Source of the DNA: Chitinophagaceae bacterium
Lineage (GTDB): Bacteria > Bacteroidota > Bacteroidia > Chitinophagales > Chitinophagaceae
Direction of reading: 5' to 3'
Length of the DNA stretch: 64,000 nucleotides
Assembly (NCBI GenBank): GCA_016713965.1
Contig: JADJOC010000002.1
Span: forward strand, 478,001 to 542,000
A program made the translations under genes and the position numbers. Shown here piece by piece: positions 20,908-31,909 of the stretch (position 1 is its first letter; each line of letters starts with the position of its first letter). The notes under the pieces are model-generated. The model did no database searches. It was not told the origin of the DNA and saw only the letters and a list, made by a program, of their open reading frames with translations.

Positions 20908-22694
20908 ATGAAAGAAATTGAAAGAATATTTGACTTTTTACAATACCAGCTGGATACATTTCCAAAAAAAGATATGCTTTCTTATAAAGAAAACGGGGAG
21001 TGGAAAAGCCATAGCACTGAACAAATAAAAGAATTAGTAGATAAATTAAGCGCCGGGCTTATTCATTTGGGTGTAAAAAATAATAATATGACTCCGGAAA
21101 GCCAGGATAAAATCGGGCTGATTTCTAGGAACAGGCCTGAATGGATCATACTCGACCTTGCTTGCCAGCAAATAGGCGCTTTACTGTGCCCTATTTATCC
21201 TACTACGCACCCAACCGAATTGGAATTTATTTTTAATGATGCTGATGTAAAATATGTTTTTATAAGCGGGGCTGATATTTTAGACAAAGTAAAAAGTATC
21301 CGGGATCGTACACCGTCCTTACTCAACATTTATAGTTTTGATGATTTGCCAGGCGTGGATTATTGGAAAAGTATTCTGGCTTTACCCGGTGATAATGATT
21401 TTCGAAAAATGGCCGATGTAAAGGATTCTGTCAAAGCTACCGATTGTGCTACCATTATTTATACTTCCGGAACTACGGGAACGCCAAAAGGTGTAATGCT
21501 GAGCCATCAAAATATTGTCAGCAATGTCATTAATTCCAAAAAATCTTTTCCTTTTGAAGACAGAACGGATAGAAAAACCCTAAGCTTTTTACCACTCAAT
21601 CATATTTTTGAAAGAATGGTAACCTACATTTATATCTATAGTGGCAACTCTATTTATTATGCCGAAAGTATTGATACCATTGGTGAAAATATTAAAGAAG
21701 TAAAGCCAAATTTATTTTGTACCGTGCCAAGGCTGCTGGAAAAGGTATACGAAAAATAATGGCCAAAGGCCATGAGCTAACGGGTATAAAAAGAAAACTA
21801 TTTTTTTGGGCTGTAGCATTGGGCAATAAATATGACAACCTTAAAAGCGGGGGAATATGGTACAACCTGCAGTTATCTTTAGCTAACAAAATAATATTTA
21901 ATAAGTGGAGAGAGGCCTTAGGGAATAATTTAGAATTAATCATTACCGGCGGCGCTGCATGCCAGGTAAGGTTATTGCGTATTTTTAGTGCTGCCCGTAT
22001 AAAAATTTATGAAGGTTATGGACCTACGGAAAACAGTCCTGTAATAAGTGTAAACTGTCAGCATACAGGTGGAACTAAATTTGGAACCGTAGGCCCGGTG
22101 ATAGACGGCCAGGAAGTAAAATTGGAGGCTGATGGAGAAATTTGTGTAAAAGGCCCGAGTGTGATGATGGGATATTATAAGCGGCCTGATTTAACTGCTG
22201 AAACAATCATTGATGGCTGGCTGCATACCGGCGATATTGGTGTATTTGAAGATAACAAATATCTAAAAATCACTGACAGGAAAAAAGAATTGTTTAAAAC
22301 CAGTGGCGGCAAATACGTAGCTCCCCAGCCTATCGAAAATAAAATGAAAGAATCACCATTTATTGAGCAAATGATGATAATCGGCGCAGAACAAAAATTT
22401 GTAGGGGCTTTAATAGTACCCTCTTTTCCTAACCTGAAAGATTGGATGCAGCATAAAGGAATAAAATTTACTACGAATGAAGATGCCATTCACCATCCAA
22501 TAGTTTTAGAACTGTACAAAGAATTAATTGAATCATTTAATAAATTATTTAACCAGGTAGAGCAGGTAAAAAAATTTGAATTGATTGCAAATGAATGGAC
22601 GATAGAAACAGGCGAGCTTACCCCTACCCTGAAGTTAAAAAGAAAGGTGATAATGGAAAAATTTAAAAATGTCTGTGAAAGGATATACTGTTAA
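20908..22694 (+). CDS. long-chain acyl-CoA synthetase / AMP-binding enzyme (one frameshift)
   Basis: Adenylate-forming ligase activating long-chain fatty acids to acyl-CoA, about 596 residues. It has the AMP-binding P-loop YTSGTTGTPKGVML near residue 190, then FLPLNHIFERM, YGPTENSPVIS, WLHTGDIG and the catalytic-lysine region near the C-terminus. The frame breaks at ~21757, where gaaaaataatgg lacks one A; adding it gives YEKIMAKGHELTG. The ATG at 20908 is chosen over an upstream TTG. It stands alone between a terminator and a convergent regulator gene. Confidence 0.88.
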
Positions 22695-22704
22695 TCATAA
22701 ATTT

Positions 22705-23334
22705 TTAAATTAATTTATGCTCAACTGCATATAAAGTAAGGTCGGCATTGGTTTTTACCATCATTTTAGACATAATTCTGGAGCGGTAAGTGCTTACCGT
22801 AGTTACGCTTAATGATAAAATATCAGCAATTTCAGATACAGTTTTTCCTGAGGCTAATTGTTTAAAAACATCAAATTCCCTGTCAGATAAATATTGGAAT
22901 GCAGGTTTTTCAGTATCCTGGTTAATGGTATTGGCAAGTTTTTCGGCTACAGCCGGGGTAATATATTTTTTTCCTAATAAAACCCGGTGTATAGCATTAA
23001 CCAGTTCATCAGGGGCGGCATCTTTGCTCAGGTAGCCAGAGGCCCCGGCTTTTAATACCCTTAAAGCATATTGTTCTTCTGAATGAATACTCAATATTAA
23101 TATCGGTAATTTAGGAAAAGATTGTTTTATTTGTGGCAGTATTTCCAACCCGCTTCTTCCGGGCATGGACAAATCTGAAATCACAACATCCCATTGGTCT
23201 TTAAATACTTTTTTTAATAATTCCTCTCCATCACAAACATCTTCTATTAATGAACCTGGAAAACTTTCCATTAAGATCTGCCGTAATCCTTTACGCACTA
23301 CAATATGATCATCTGCAATTAATATTCTTACCAT
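22705..23334 (-). CDS. NarL/FixJ-type response regulator
   Basis: A 209-residue two-component regulator. The receiver domain (1-120) has the acidic pair Asp8-Asp9, phospho-acceptor Asp54 (VVISDLSMPG) and a conserved Lys in YLSKDAAPDE. The C-terminal LuxR-type HTH (~142-205) contains LSDREFDVFKQLASGKTVSEIADILSLSV in pieces. No histidine kinase is adjacent, so it is an orphan here or partnered elsewhere. Confidence 0.9.
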   Translation of the reverse strand: MVRILIADDHIVVRKGLRQILMESFPGSLIEDVCDGEELLKKVFKDQWDVVISDLSMPGRSGLEILPQIKQSFPKLPILILSIHSEEQYALRVLKAGASGYLSKDAAPDELVNAIHRVLLGKKYITPAVAEKLANTINQDTEKPAFQYLSDREFDVFKQLASGKTVSEIADILSLSVTTVSTYRSRIMSKMMVKTNADLTLYAVEHKLI

Positions 23335-23340
23335 ATTCTA

Positions 23341-23668
23341 ATTTTAAGATAAGTCAATTCTTATAAACTCAGTTGTCCTTGCTTTCAAACTAATATATCA
23401 CTATACAATAAATCAATTTAAATGTTTAAGATAACCCTCGTTAAATAACTTTCAAAACAATAATTTATTGTGTTTATCCCGTAGAAGCACGCAGTTAAAA
23501 GCAGTTTATTTTAAATAATTTATAATTTTATAAGAATTAGTTTTTTACTTATAAATAACAATAGTGCATATGTACATAAAACATACCAAAATATGGGTTA
23601 AAAATTAAATGATCAACAGCAGTTTGTATAAAAAATATTATCCACCAATCAGGTTTTTTTTACAAATG
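23341..23668. other. AT-rich intergenic region, no gene seen
   Basis: About 330 nt of AT-rich sequence between the regulator start and tRNA-Arg. It probably contains the regulator promoter; I see no ORF, RNA gene or clear repeat. Confidence 0.6.
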
Positions 23669-23740
23669 TGGCCTCGCCAGGAATCGAACCTGGATCTGGA
23701 GCTTCGGAAACTCTTATACTATCCATTGTACGACGAGGCC
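23669..23740 (-). tRNA. tRNA-Arg(CCG)
   Basis: Acceptor GGCCTCG pairs with CGAGGCC, discriminator A. The T-arm is CCAGGTTCGATTCCTGG, the anticodon loop TTCCGAA, anticodon CCG. CCA is not encoded. Confidence 0.92.
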
Positions 23741-23849
23741 GTTTATACTGGCAAAAAGAAAATCATTTTATAAAAATATTTTTTTTGCGAAAAAACAATT
23801 TCAATTAATCCATAATTATTAAGTAATAATTAACATATTATAAAATTAC

Positions 23850-24443
23850 TTACTTGCCAAATTTTACAATATTACTGCCAAATATTTTTACTGCAATTGC
23901 AAGCAATATTACTCCAAAAAATTTTCTTATAACTATCATGCCATTAGGCCCTAGTGCTTTTTCTATCCATTTTAGTGATTTTAACACCAGGTAAATAACA
24001 ATACAGTTAATAATAATACCAATTAAAATATTTACATCTTTATAGTTTGCCTTTAAACTCATGATAGTAGTAAGCGTTCCACTTCCTGCTATTAAAGGAA
24101 AAGCAATAGGAACTACACTGCCACTTTTAGCTTCTTTATCATGTTTAAAAAATTCTAATCCTAATACCATCTCTAACCCCAGGATAAATATTACCACACT
24201 GCCTGCTACTGCAAAGGATTGTACATCTATGCCCAATACATTCAAAAATTCTTTACCAATAAATAAAAATAAAATCATTAATCCACCGGATACCCAGGTA
24301 GCCTGAGCAGATTTGATATTCCCACCCATTTTTACCCGTAATGATGCCAATACAGGTACAGAACCTACCACATCTATCACTGCAAATAAAGTAAATGTAA
24401 CAGTAAGTATTTGTTTGACAGTAACTTCAGTAAAATCAACCAT
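23850..24443 (-). CDS. MarC family integral membrane protein
   Basis: About 197 residues with six predicted transmembrane segments and the MarC/UPF0056 features FTLFAVIDVVGSVPVL, AFPLIAGSGTLTTIM and the C-terminal LLAIAVKIFGSNI. I take the ATG at 24443 (MVDFTEVTVKQ) as start; an upstream ATG adds eight unlikely residues. The transport function of the family is not established and the name MarC is historical. Confidence 0.88.
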   Translation of the reverse strand: MVDFTEVTVKQILTVTFTLFAVIDVVGSVPVLASLRVKMGGNIKSAQATWVSGGLMILFLFIGKEFLNVLGIDVQSFAVAGSVVIFILGLEMVLGLEFFKHDKEAKSGSVVPIAFPLIAGSGTLTTIMSLKANYKDVNILIGIIINCIVIYLVLKSLKWIEKALGPNGMIVIRKFFGVILLAIAVKIFGSNIVKFGK

Positions 24444-24528
24444 TACAAAATTTTTGCAAAGATACATTTACTTTAAAAAAAGAGGCGAATAAAAATCACT
24501 CCTTATTCTTACTTACTCCAATAATACA

Positions 24529-26465
24529 CTACCAGTTAAAAATAATTCCTCCATTTAATAAAAACGGGATAGCATTAAAACCCCTTAAATCAAAAAATTG
24601 TTTATTAGTTACATTCTGTGCATCTGCAAATATTTTTATATACTTTTTAAAAGTAAAAGAAGCATATGCATTTAATAAAAAATAACTATCTAATTGAACA
24701 TCATTCTTTTGATATCCGCCTACATCAAACCTGCCGCTAACATATTTAGCCGAAACACTTGTATACAAGCCATTCTTAAACTGGTACCCGGCATTGATAT
24801 TAAGATTATGCTTTGGCCTGCGAAGCAGGTAAGTATAAGTAGTATCATCAAATGTTATCCGGCTTTGCGATGTCTCTTTAGAATGCAGGTAAGTATAATT
24901 AAATGATAAGATAAAGTTTTTTACAGGTTCGGCTGTACTCTCCAGCTCAATGCCCTTAACCATTTGTTTTACAAAATTGAAATAATTAAAACTGATATAA
25001 TTAAAATCAATTCCATCTTTTATTTCCCGGTTAAAATATACTACCCTGTTTTTAAATTTTGAATGGGTTTGCTGCATGCCCAACTCATAAGTAGTAGATA
25101 GCTCTGGTTTTAAATCTAATTTTCCACTTGAAGAATATAACTGGTACAATGAAGGTGCTTTAAAACCTGTTGCTATACTGCCAAATACCCTGAAATTATT
25201 ATTTATACTATAAGAAGGGTTAAAAGTAAACGTATGATTACTACCATAGCGGCTGTGTACATTCAGCCTTCCGCCCAACTCCAGGTTCAATTTTTGCTCA
25301 AAAGCAGCATAAAATAAAGATGCATATATGGAACCCTGGCTTTGTACCGTATCTTTTATATTACTTACATAGGGGTTTACGGGGTCAAAAATTGTTAATG
25401 AGGAATATTGCCCGTTCATATTGCTAAACCTGTAATCTGCTCCCTGCAGCAAGCTAAAGTTATTGCTCAGCTTAATATTTGCAAACATTTCTACAAACTG
25501 GTTTTTTCCATAATATTTATCTGTTGAAAAAAGTACAAACCCCGGTTTATCTGTACTGTCATTGGTATAATCACGGGTAATATCACTGTACTGGTAATTA
25601 CCCGTAAGGCTGATATCCCCCTTATTAAACCTAAATCCGGCACCTGCCATCAGGTTTTTATTATCAATAACAAAATCTTTTTCATCATTAAAGCCCCCAT
25701 CATCAACAGCACTTTTATAATTGCTTTGCTGTACAAAAGTTTTAAATAATAAAGATGGGGCAACCTGGTATTGCAAAGCTGCATTAATTACATCGCCATT
25801 ATATTTATCTTTATCAAAATTATTATTTCCTGTACTGTCAAAAGCTGCAGAAAAACCTCTGGTAGTTAGTTTAGCATACCGGGCAGAATAAGTCAGCTTA
25901 TCAATCTTGCCAAATACCTGAGCATTACCCCTAAAAACACCAAAACTGCCGGCACTGGCAGATGCTTTTGCATTAAATGGTTTTTTCACATCGCTTTTGG
26001 TAGTGATAATATTAATTACACCAGCCACAGCATCACTGCCATATAAAGTAGATTGTGCCCCACGGCATATCTCAATACTTTCAATATTATTCAGGGATAA
26101 TAAGTTTAAATCAAACTCATTATTAATCAAAGAAGGATCATAAGCAGGCACACCGTCTAATAAAACTAATGTGCGGCCTGTGGTAGCACCTCTTAAAAAA
26201 ACAGACTGGGGCGAACCAATATTATTCAAAGCGCCGTTAATCGTCAGGCCCACCTGCTCATTTAGCAACTGCCCCACCGTTTTACCGGTACTTTTTTCAA
26301 TTTGTTCTTTTGTAATTACCGTAATTACTTTACCTGTTTGGGATTGTTTAATGGGTTGTTTGGTAGCAGTTACTACAATTTCCTCCAGTTTTTTAGCACT
26401 GTCCTGCTGTGCATACAATTGACTGCTGAAACATACAGCAGCCACGATAAAAAAATTTTTTTCAT
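24529..26465 (-). CDS. btuB: TonB-dependent vitamin B12 receptor (BtuB-like)
   Basis: Outer membrane TonB-dependent receptor of ~645 residues. It has a plug domain (VVTATKQPIKQSQTGKVITVITKEQIEKSTG ... LNNIESIEICRGAQSTLYGSDAVAGVINI, in parts) and a beta-barrel ending in the aromatic C-terminus FLLNGGIIFNW. A cobalamin riboswitch directly upstream on the same strand identifies cobalamin as the likely ligand. The visible frame starts at a GTG (26445). Adding one T to the T7 run at ~26452 joins it to the ATG at 26465, giving the normal signal peptide MKKIFFIVAAVCFSSQLYAQ, so that start is preferred. Confidence 0.9.
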
Positions 26466-26599
26466 TAAAGAAATTTTTTTGTGACTGCTTTTTCGGTAAA
26501 TAATAATGTTTATTTCATAAACATTTGCGTAGAAATATAAATGCCAGATGGCTTTTACACCTCATGCCCTTCCTCCGAAAGCATAAATGATTGTTTAGT

Positions 26600-26775
26600 G
26601 AAACAGGCAGGTCTTCTGGCTTGGGCATTTTACCTTCCCATCCTGGTATATCAGAACAGTGGTTTGTAGAATGTGTACTTCTTCAAAGCCCCTCATAAAT
26701 GAGGGGTTTGGGGAGGCCCTTACAGCTACGGGGATAGCGACGGATTTTCACCGTACTTCCCTTTTAATTCTCCGC
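26600..26775 (-). promoter_or_regulatory. cobalamin (AdoCbl) riboswitch
   Basis: Read on the minus strand, the segment has the conserved core elements of the cobalamin riboswitch: GGGAAGTACGGTGAAAATCC, then CGCTATCCCCGTAGCTG, later ACCACTG (B12-box variant) and AAGCCAGAAGACCTGCCTG. It lies ~135 nt upstream of the btuB-like start and should repress the receptor when cobalamin is plentiful. A variable arm (about 26687-26717) holds a small GC-rich palindrome resembling intergenic repeats of this genome. Confidence 0.93.
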
Positions 26776-27087
26776 CTGAGGCGGAAAAACCAATTTCGCT
26801 GCAAATGTATCAACAATGTTTTTTAATTGATAAAATATTTTTTTATCAGGGAACTAAAAATAAATTTTTAGCTGTAATTTTTGTTACCGGCCTTTGTACC
26901 CTGATTAAACATTGGTGGCGCGGTGCCCTGCCAACGGCGGTGGACGCTCCGTTCAACTGTAGTTCCTTATTGAGCTTTTCTTATTTTACCGAAAGATGAA
27001 ATCCTTCAAAAGCATCACATCTTATTAGCAGCTTTGCTTCTTTGTTTCTTTGCGTGCACTATCAACTTTTATCAGTAATTTAACGGC

Positions 27088-28441
27088 ATGACGCCAAAAT
27101 CTAAGCTGAGCTTATTTGATTTTACCATGATAGTGATAAGCCTGGTAATTGGCATGGGTATTTTCCGTACACCGGTAAATGTAGCAGCAGCTGTACAAAC
27201 ACCGGCAATATTTTTTGGTGCATGGATAGCAGGCGGGCTGGTAGCTTTATGTGGCGCACTTACCTATGCTGAAATAGGCAGCCGTTTTCCGGTTACAGGT
27301 GCGTATTATAAAATATTTGCTTATGCTTATCATCCCTCCGTAGCCTTTGGCGTAAACTGTATTATTTTAATTTCCAATGCGGCATCGGTTTCAGGAGTGG
27401 CGCTTATTGGTGCGGAATATATCACGAGGGTAATTGCACCGCAGCACGCTAATGCAGAAACCTTACAAATTGTGACCGCTGTTTTTTCTATCTTCTTATT
27501 TTACGGAATAAACCTGCTGGGCTTAAAAATGAGTGCTAAAACACAAAATGTGTTAACGCTCATCAAAATATCAATGATTATCTTATTGATTTCACCTTTA
27601 TTTTTTTCATCGCCTGTCCCGGTTGAATTATCAACTCGTCAGGGAATTGATCCTTCCCTGCTACAATACCTCAAAGCATTTGGTATCGGCCTTGTAGCCG
27701 TATCGTTTACTTATGGAGGTTACCAGCAAACTATTAATTTTGGTGCCGAAGTGCATCAGCCTGCTAAAAATATCCCCAAAGGGATTTTTACCGGCATTTT
27801 TGTTATAATCGGATTATACCTCACCATTAATTATGCTTATTATCAAGTAATCGGGTTTGAAAATTTAAAAAGCTCCACAGGCATCGCCGCAATTATGGCA
27901 GGCCATGTATTTGGGAGAAGCAGCAGCTAACATCCTTTCTGTCTTGCTGTTTTTATCTGTATTAGCCTATGTAAATGTACTGCTGATGAGCAACCCACGG
28001 GTAATGCAGGCCATGAGCGAAGACGGAATATTACCTGCAACTTTTAAAAAAAGGAGTATAAAAAGCGATGTTTTAGTCACTTCATTGAGTGTATTTGCAT
28101 CAATATGTATGTTAATCGTATTTTGGGCCAAAACCTTTGATGAAATTTTAAGCTTTACGATTTTTTTAGATTGTTTTGGAATGGTGCTCTCTGCTGCTAC
28201 AATTTTTGTGCTGCGAAAAAAAACCACGCATTTAGACAATACCGGTATTTATAAGATGAAACTATTTCCATTAATGCCACTTATTTTTATTGCTGCTTAC
28301 ACGTATGTAGGCATTAGTATATTTGTTGATAAACCTTTCACTGCCCTGATGGGTTTAGGTATTTTGGGCACTTTTATTATTCTTTATTTTGTGGTAAAAT
28401 TTGTTGCACAAATTTCAAAAAAAGGCAGTAAGCCTGGTTAA
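27088..28441 (+). CDS. APC-family amino acid permease (one frameshift)
   Basis: Frames 27088-27930 and ~27910-28441 form one ~450-residue transporter with about 12 membrane helices. The break at ~27913 is one extra G in tttggg; removing it gives HVFGEAAANILSVLLF. The first helix carries the unwound GMGIFRTPVNVA motif of the amino acid-polyamine-organocation superfamily, and GGYQQTINFGAE marks helix 6. This is an LAT-like/YjeH-type transporter. The substrate is unknown. Confidence 0.85.
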
Positions 28442-28747
28442 TTTTTTTAAATAACGGAGCTGTTAAACTTTTAAGACACTATAGCGCTAAGATAGCCGGT
28501 GGGGACACCGGCCATGGCGGTCTGCCGCGGCCAGTGTCCCCACCGGCCGCAATATAAGCACCATCAATCTTAAAATTTTAAACAGATTCAACATCAAAAA
28601 TGAACTGATTTATAGAGAGATTAAGGTATGCTATTTCCAATAAATGCAGAACAAAATAGTATTTTAATTGGAACGATCTGTTAATTCATCCTTACCGATA
28701 ATAAAATTTATATAAATACTATCTGTCAATTATTATATTTTTGGGGT
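28442..28747. other. intergenic region with GC-rich palindrome (28495-28547)
   Basis: Positions 28495-28508 and 28534-28547 are perfect 14-bp inverted repeats flanking a GC-rich 25-nt loop that itself contains GGCCATGGC. Composition differs sharply from the AT-rich surroundings. The loop-rich hairpin looks like a REP-type element or a bidirectional terminator. No gene is seen. Confidence 0.65.
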
Positions 28748-30193
28748 ATGAAAATTATATTCTCTTTCATTTTTTCAATATTGCTGTATAGCAACACTTT
28801 TTGCCAGGATAAATGGAATTTAAAGAGGTGTGTAGAATATGCCATGGCTAATAATATTTCTATTAAGCAAACTGGTTTGCAAGCCACTTTAGCAGAACTA
28901 CAGTACAAACAAAGTAAATTATCACAATATCCTGACTTCTTATTTGGCGCCAGCGGTAGCTTTAATTCAGGGCGGCAACAAAACCCCACTTCGTTTGAAT
29001 TGGTAACACAAAATAATATTATAGCTACCACACAGCTGCAAAGCAGTGTAGATATTTTTAACTGGTACAGGAAAAGAAATAGTATCGCTGCTAACCTTTG
29101 GGAGCTGGAAGCTGCTAAAGCGGGAACTGATAAGCTAAAAAGTGATATTGCTTTAACCATTGCAAACGCTTACCTTCAAATTTTACTTGCAAAAGAACAG
29201 GCAGAAATTTCTTTGGTGCAGTTAAAGCAGTCCCAGCAGCAATTATTTAATACCCGGAAATTAGTTGAAGCAGGCAACCTGCCCGAATTGAATGCAGCTG
29301 AGCTGGAAGCACAGGTGGCAAGAGACAGCTCAACTTATATTTCAGCCAAGGGAAATATTGAGCTTAGTATTTTATCATTAAAAGCCAATATGAATATTGA
29401 TGCGGCAGCGCCCTTTGAAATAGAAATACCCCCGGTAGAAAATATCCCGGTGGAAAGCCTTGCAGATTTGCAACCGGAAGCGGTATATGTTTCTGCTATT
29501 GCAAATTTACCACAGCAACGGGTAAACGATTTTAAACTAAAAGCAGCCGAAAAAAATGCAGCAGCTGTAAAGGCAACACTATATCCTACGCTATCAGCTT
29601 TTGGGAGTTTAAATTCCAGCTATATTTATTTGCGTAGACCTGTATTTGCCCAAAACCTCGTTTCTTTTCAAAATACGGGTTTAAAAGTTGATATTGGCGG
29701 TGGTGTTTTAAAAGATGTACAATCCCCTGTATTTCAGCAAGGTAATAGAATTGATTACTTTTATACAGATGCTTTCGGTAATCAAATTGTAGATAACCTG
29801 CGCAAGTCAGTAGGGCTTAATCTGAATGTGCCTATTTTTTCCGGTGGAAACTTACGAACGAACTGGGAAAGGTCTAAAATAAATATCCAGACCCTTGAAC
29901 TGCAGAAAGAGCAGGATAATCAAAAGATTAAACAGGACATTTACCAGGCATATAACAGTGCTGTGGTAGCATTAGAAAAATTTAATGCCGGTAAAAAAGC
30001 CTTATCAACAGCTGAACGTACTTATTCATTTGCACAAAAAAGATTTGATGTAGGCATGCTGCCTACTTTGGATTTAATAACTAATCAAAACAACTTATTC
30101 AGGGCTAAGCTGGAAAATACTTTAAATCAGTTTGATTATGTTTTTAAAATGAAAGTATTGGAATTTTATAAAGGACAGGGTTTGAAGTTGTAA
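28748..30193 (+). CDS. TolC-family outer membrane efflux protein
   Basis: A 481-residue OEP protein with signal peptide (to ~FCQ20), CVEYAMANNISIKQTGLQATLAELQYKQS-type first helix and RFDVGMLPTLDLITNQNNLFRAKLENTLNQ near the end, typical of TolC channels. It lies upstream of a HlyD/MacA-type adaptor, which suggests one export system. The inner-membrane component is not in the following sequence. Confidence 0.9.
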   Translation: MKIIFSFIFSILLYSNTFCQDKWNLKRCVEYAMANNISIKQTGLQATLAELQYKQSKLSQYPDFLFGASGSFNSGRQQNPTSFELVTQNNIIATTQLQSSVDIFNWYRKRNSIAANLWELEAAKAGTDKLKSDIALTIANAYLQILLAKEQAEISLVQLKQSQQQLFNTRKLVEAGNLPELNAAELEAQVARDSSTYISAKGNIELSILSLKANMNIDAAAPFEIEIPPVENIPVESLADLQPEAVYVSAIANLPQQRVNDFKLKAAEKNAAAVKATLYPTLSAFGSLNSSYIYLRRPVFAQNLVSFQNTGLKVDIGGGVLKDVQSPVFQQGNRIDYFYTDAFGNQIVDNLRKSVGLNLNVPIFSGGNLRTNWERSKINIQTLELQKEQDNQKIKQDIYQAYNSAVVALEKFNAGKKALSTAERTYSFAQKRFDVGMLPTLDLITNQNNLFRAKLENTLNQFDYVFKMKVLEFYKGQGLKL

Positions 30194-30312
30194 ATTAGGT
30201 ATTGGGTGTTAAGGTAATATTATGGAATTGGTAATTTGTAATTAAGAATTGGGTTTCAACTTCGGCAGAACAATATGTTAGCAAACCAGTTGATAAATGT
30301 TGAATACAAATA

Positions 30313-30443
30313 TAATATTGAATGGCTGCGGGATAGAACGGATACCCTGCTGAAGGTTTGTGCGTTGGCCCTTGTGGCGGAGTAGCAGTGATAGCCCGGA
30401 CTGAACCTGAGTAAAGAGATACTGCCGCCAGCCCCGAATTGTT
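30313..30443. repeat. intergenic repeat (gggatag...cttgtggcggagtagca)
   Basis: The intergenic stretch 30194-30511 has no gene. Within it, 30326-30395 resembles the sequence on both sides of the IS3 element (47571-47603 joined to 49041-49070): GGATAG...GCTGAAG...TTGTGCGT.GGC..TTGTGGCGGAGTAGCA. This dispersed non-coding repeat provides the target-site context used below. Confidence 0.6.
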
Positions 30444-30511
30444 TTTTTTAAATGTGCCTGATATTTTACTGGTACCGGAACTAAAATAAAAATTTAAACC
30501 GCCGTATTATT

Positions 30512-31860
30512 ATGAGCAAAACATTAAAATGGATACTGACAGGTGTTGTAATATTAGTAATTGTGCTGGTTGTATTATCCAAAGCAGGGGCATTTGGTAA
30601 AGAAAAAGGTGTAAAAGTTACCACTGAAATAGTAAAGAAACGTACCATCACAGAAATAGTAAATGCAAGTGGAAAAATTTATCCTGAAGTAGAGGTAAAG
30701 GTAAGTCCTGATATTAGTGGTGAAATTACTGAGTTAAATGTACAAGAAGGCGATACAGTAAAAAAAGGACAGGTTTTGGCAAAAATTTATGCAGACATTT
30801 ACAGCATCCAAAGAGACCAGGCTGCAAGCGGCGTGGCACAAAGCCAGGCCCAGGTGGCCAACTCTCAGGCAGCGTTAGACGCACTTAAAAGCCAGGTAGA
30901 ACAAGCACAGTTTACATATGACAGGCAAAAAAATTTATTTAATGAAAAGGTAATTAGCCAAAGTGAATTTAACTTGGCCGAATCGAATTTAAGAACAAGC
31001 ACAGCTAATTATAACGCTGCATTACAAAGCATACGTGGCGGACAGGCAAGTATACAAAGTGCAGTAGCCAATTTAAATAAAGCCAATAAAGACCTTAGTC
31101 GCACATCTGTAGTGGCACCTATGGATGGCGTGGTAAGCCTGCTTAATGTGAAAAAGGTGAGCGTGTGGTAGGAAGCAATATGATGGCGGGAACGGAAATT
31201 TTACGCCTTGCCGACATGAATAAAATAGAGTTAAGGGTGGATGTAGGTGAAAATGATATACCAAAAGTAAAATTAGGCGATAGTGCTTTGGTAGAAGTTG
31301 ATGCGTATAGCAACAGAAAATTTAAAGGGATTGTTACACAGATTGCCAGCAGCAATAATGGCGCTGCCGGGCAAACAGCATTGGCCAGCACTACGAATGA
31401 TGTAACCCAATATAAAGTATTTATAAGATTATTACCAGAAAGCTATATGGATTTGCTGAGCAAAGGATCTTTTCCTTTCAGGCCCGGAATGAGCGCCAGT
31501 GCGGATATACAAACAAAAACACATCATAATATATTGAGCGTACCTATTAACGCAGTAACCACCCGGGAGAAGAATGACAGCTTAAAAACCAAGCCGGCTG
31601 ATAATAATAATATCGATAAACCAGCCTCTGCCATTGATGATGACCTGGAAGTAATAGTGTTTGTTTTGCAAAAAGATGGTTCTGTAAAAAAAGCTATGGT
31701 AAAAACTGATATACAGGATATTAACAATATAGAAATTACTGAAGGAATAAAGGAAGGTGATGAAATTATCACCGGGCCATATGATATAGTGAGTAAAAAA
31801 TTAAAGGATAAGGATAAGGTGAAAGTGGTAGATAAGAAAGACTTATTTGAAACAAAATAA
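30512..31860 (+). CDS. HlyD/MacA-type membrane fusion protein (one frameshift)
   Basis: Frames 30512-31171 and ~31165-31860 form one ~449-residue adaptor. The break at ~31155 is one A missing from a run of five; restoring it gives NVKKGERVVGSNMMAGTEI. One N-terminal transmembrane anchor (residues 7-26) is followed by a lipoyl half-motif (VSPDISGEITELNVQEGDTVKKGQVLAKI in parts), a long coiled coil (~95-190), barrel domains and a Lys/Asp-rich C-terminus. By position it partners the TolC-like protein; a MacB- or RND-type pump must be elsewhere. Confidence 0.85.
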
Positions 31861-31909
31861 GTTGTTTCAAATAATCAGACGGATATCGGCAGGCTATGGG
31901 CTATAAACA

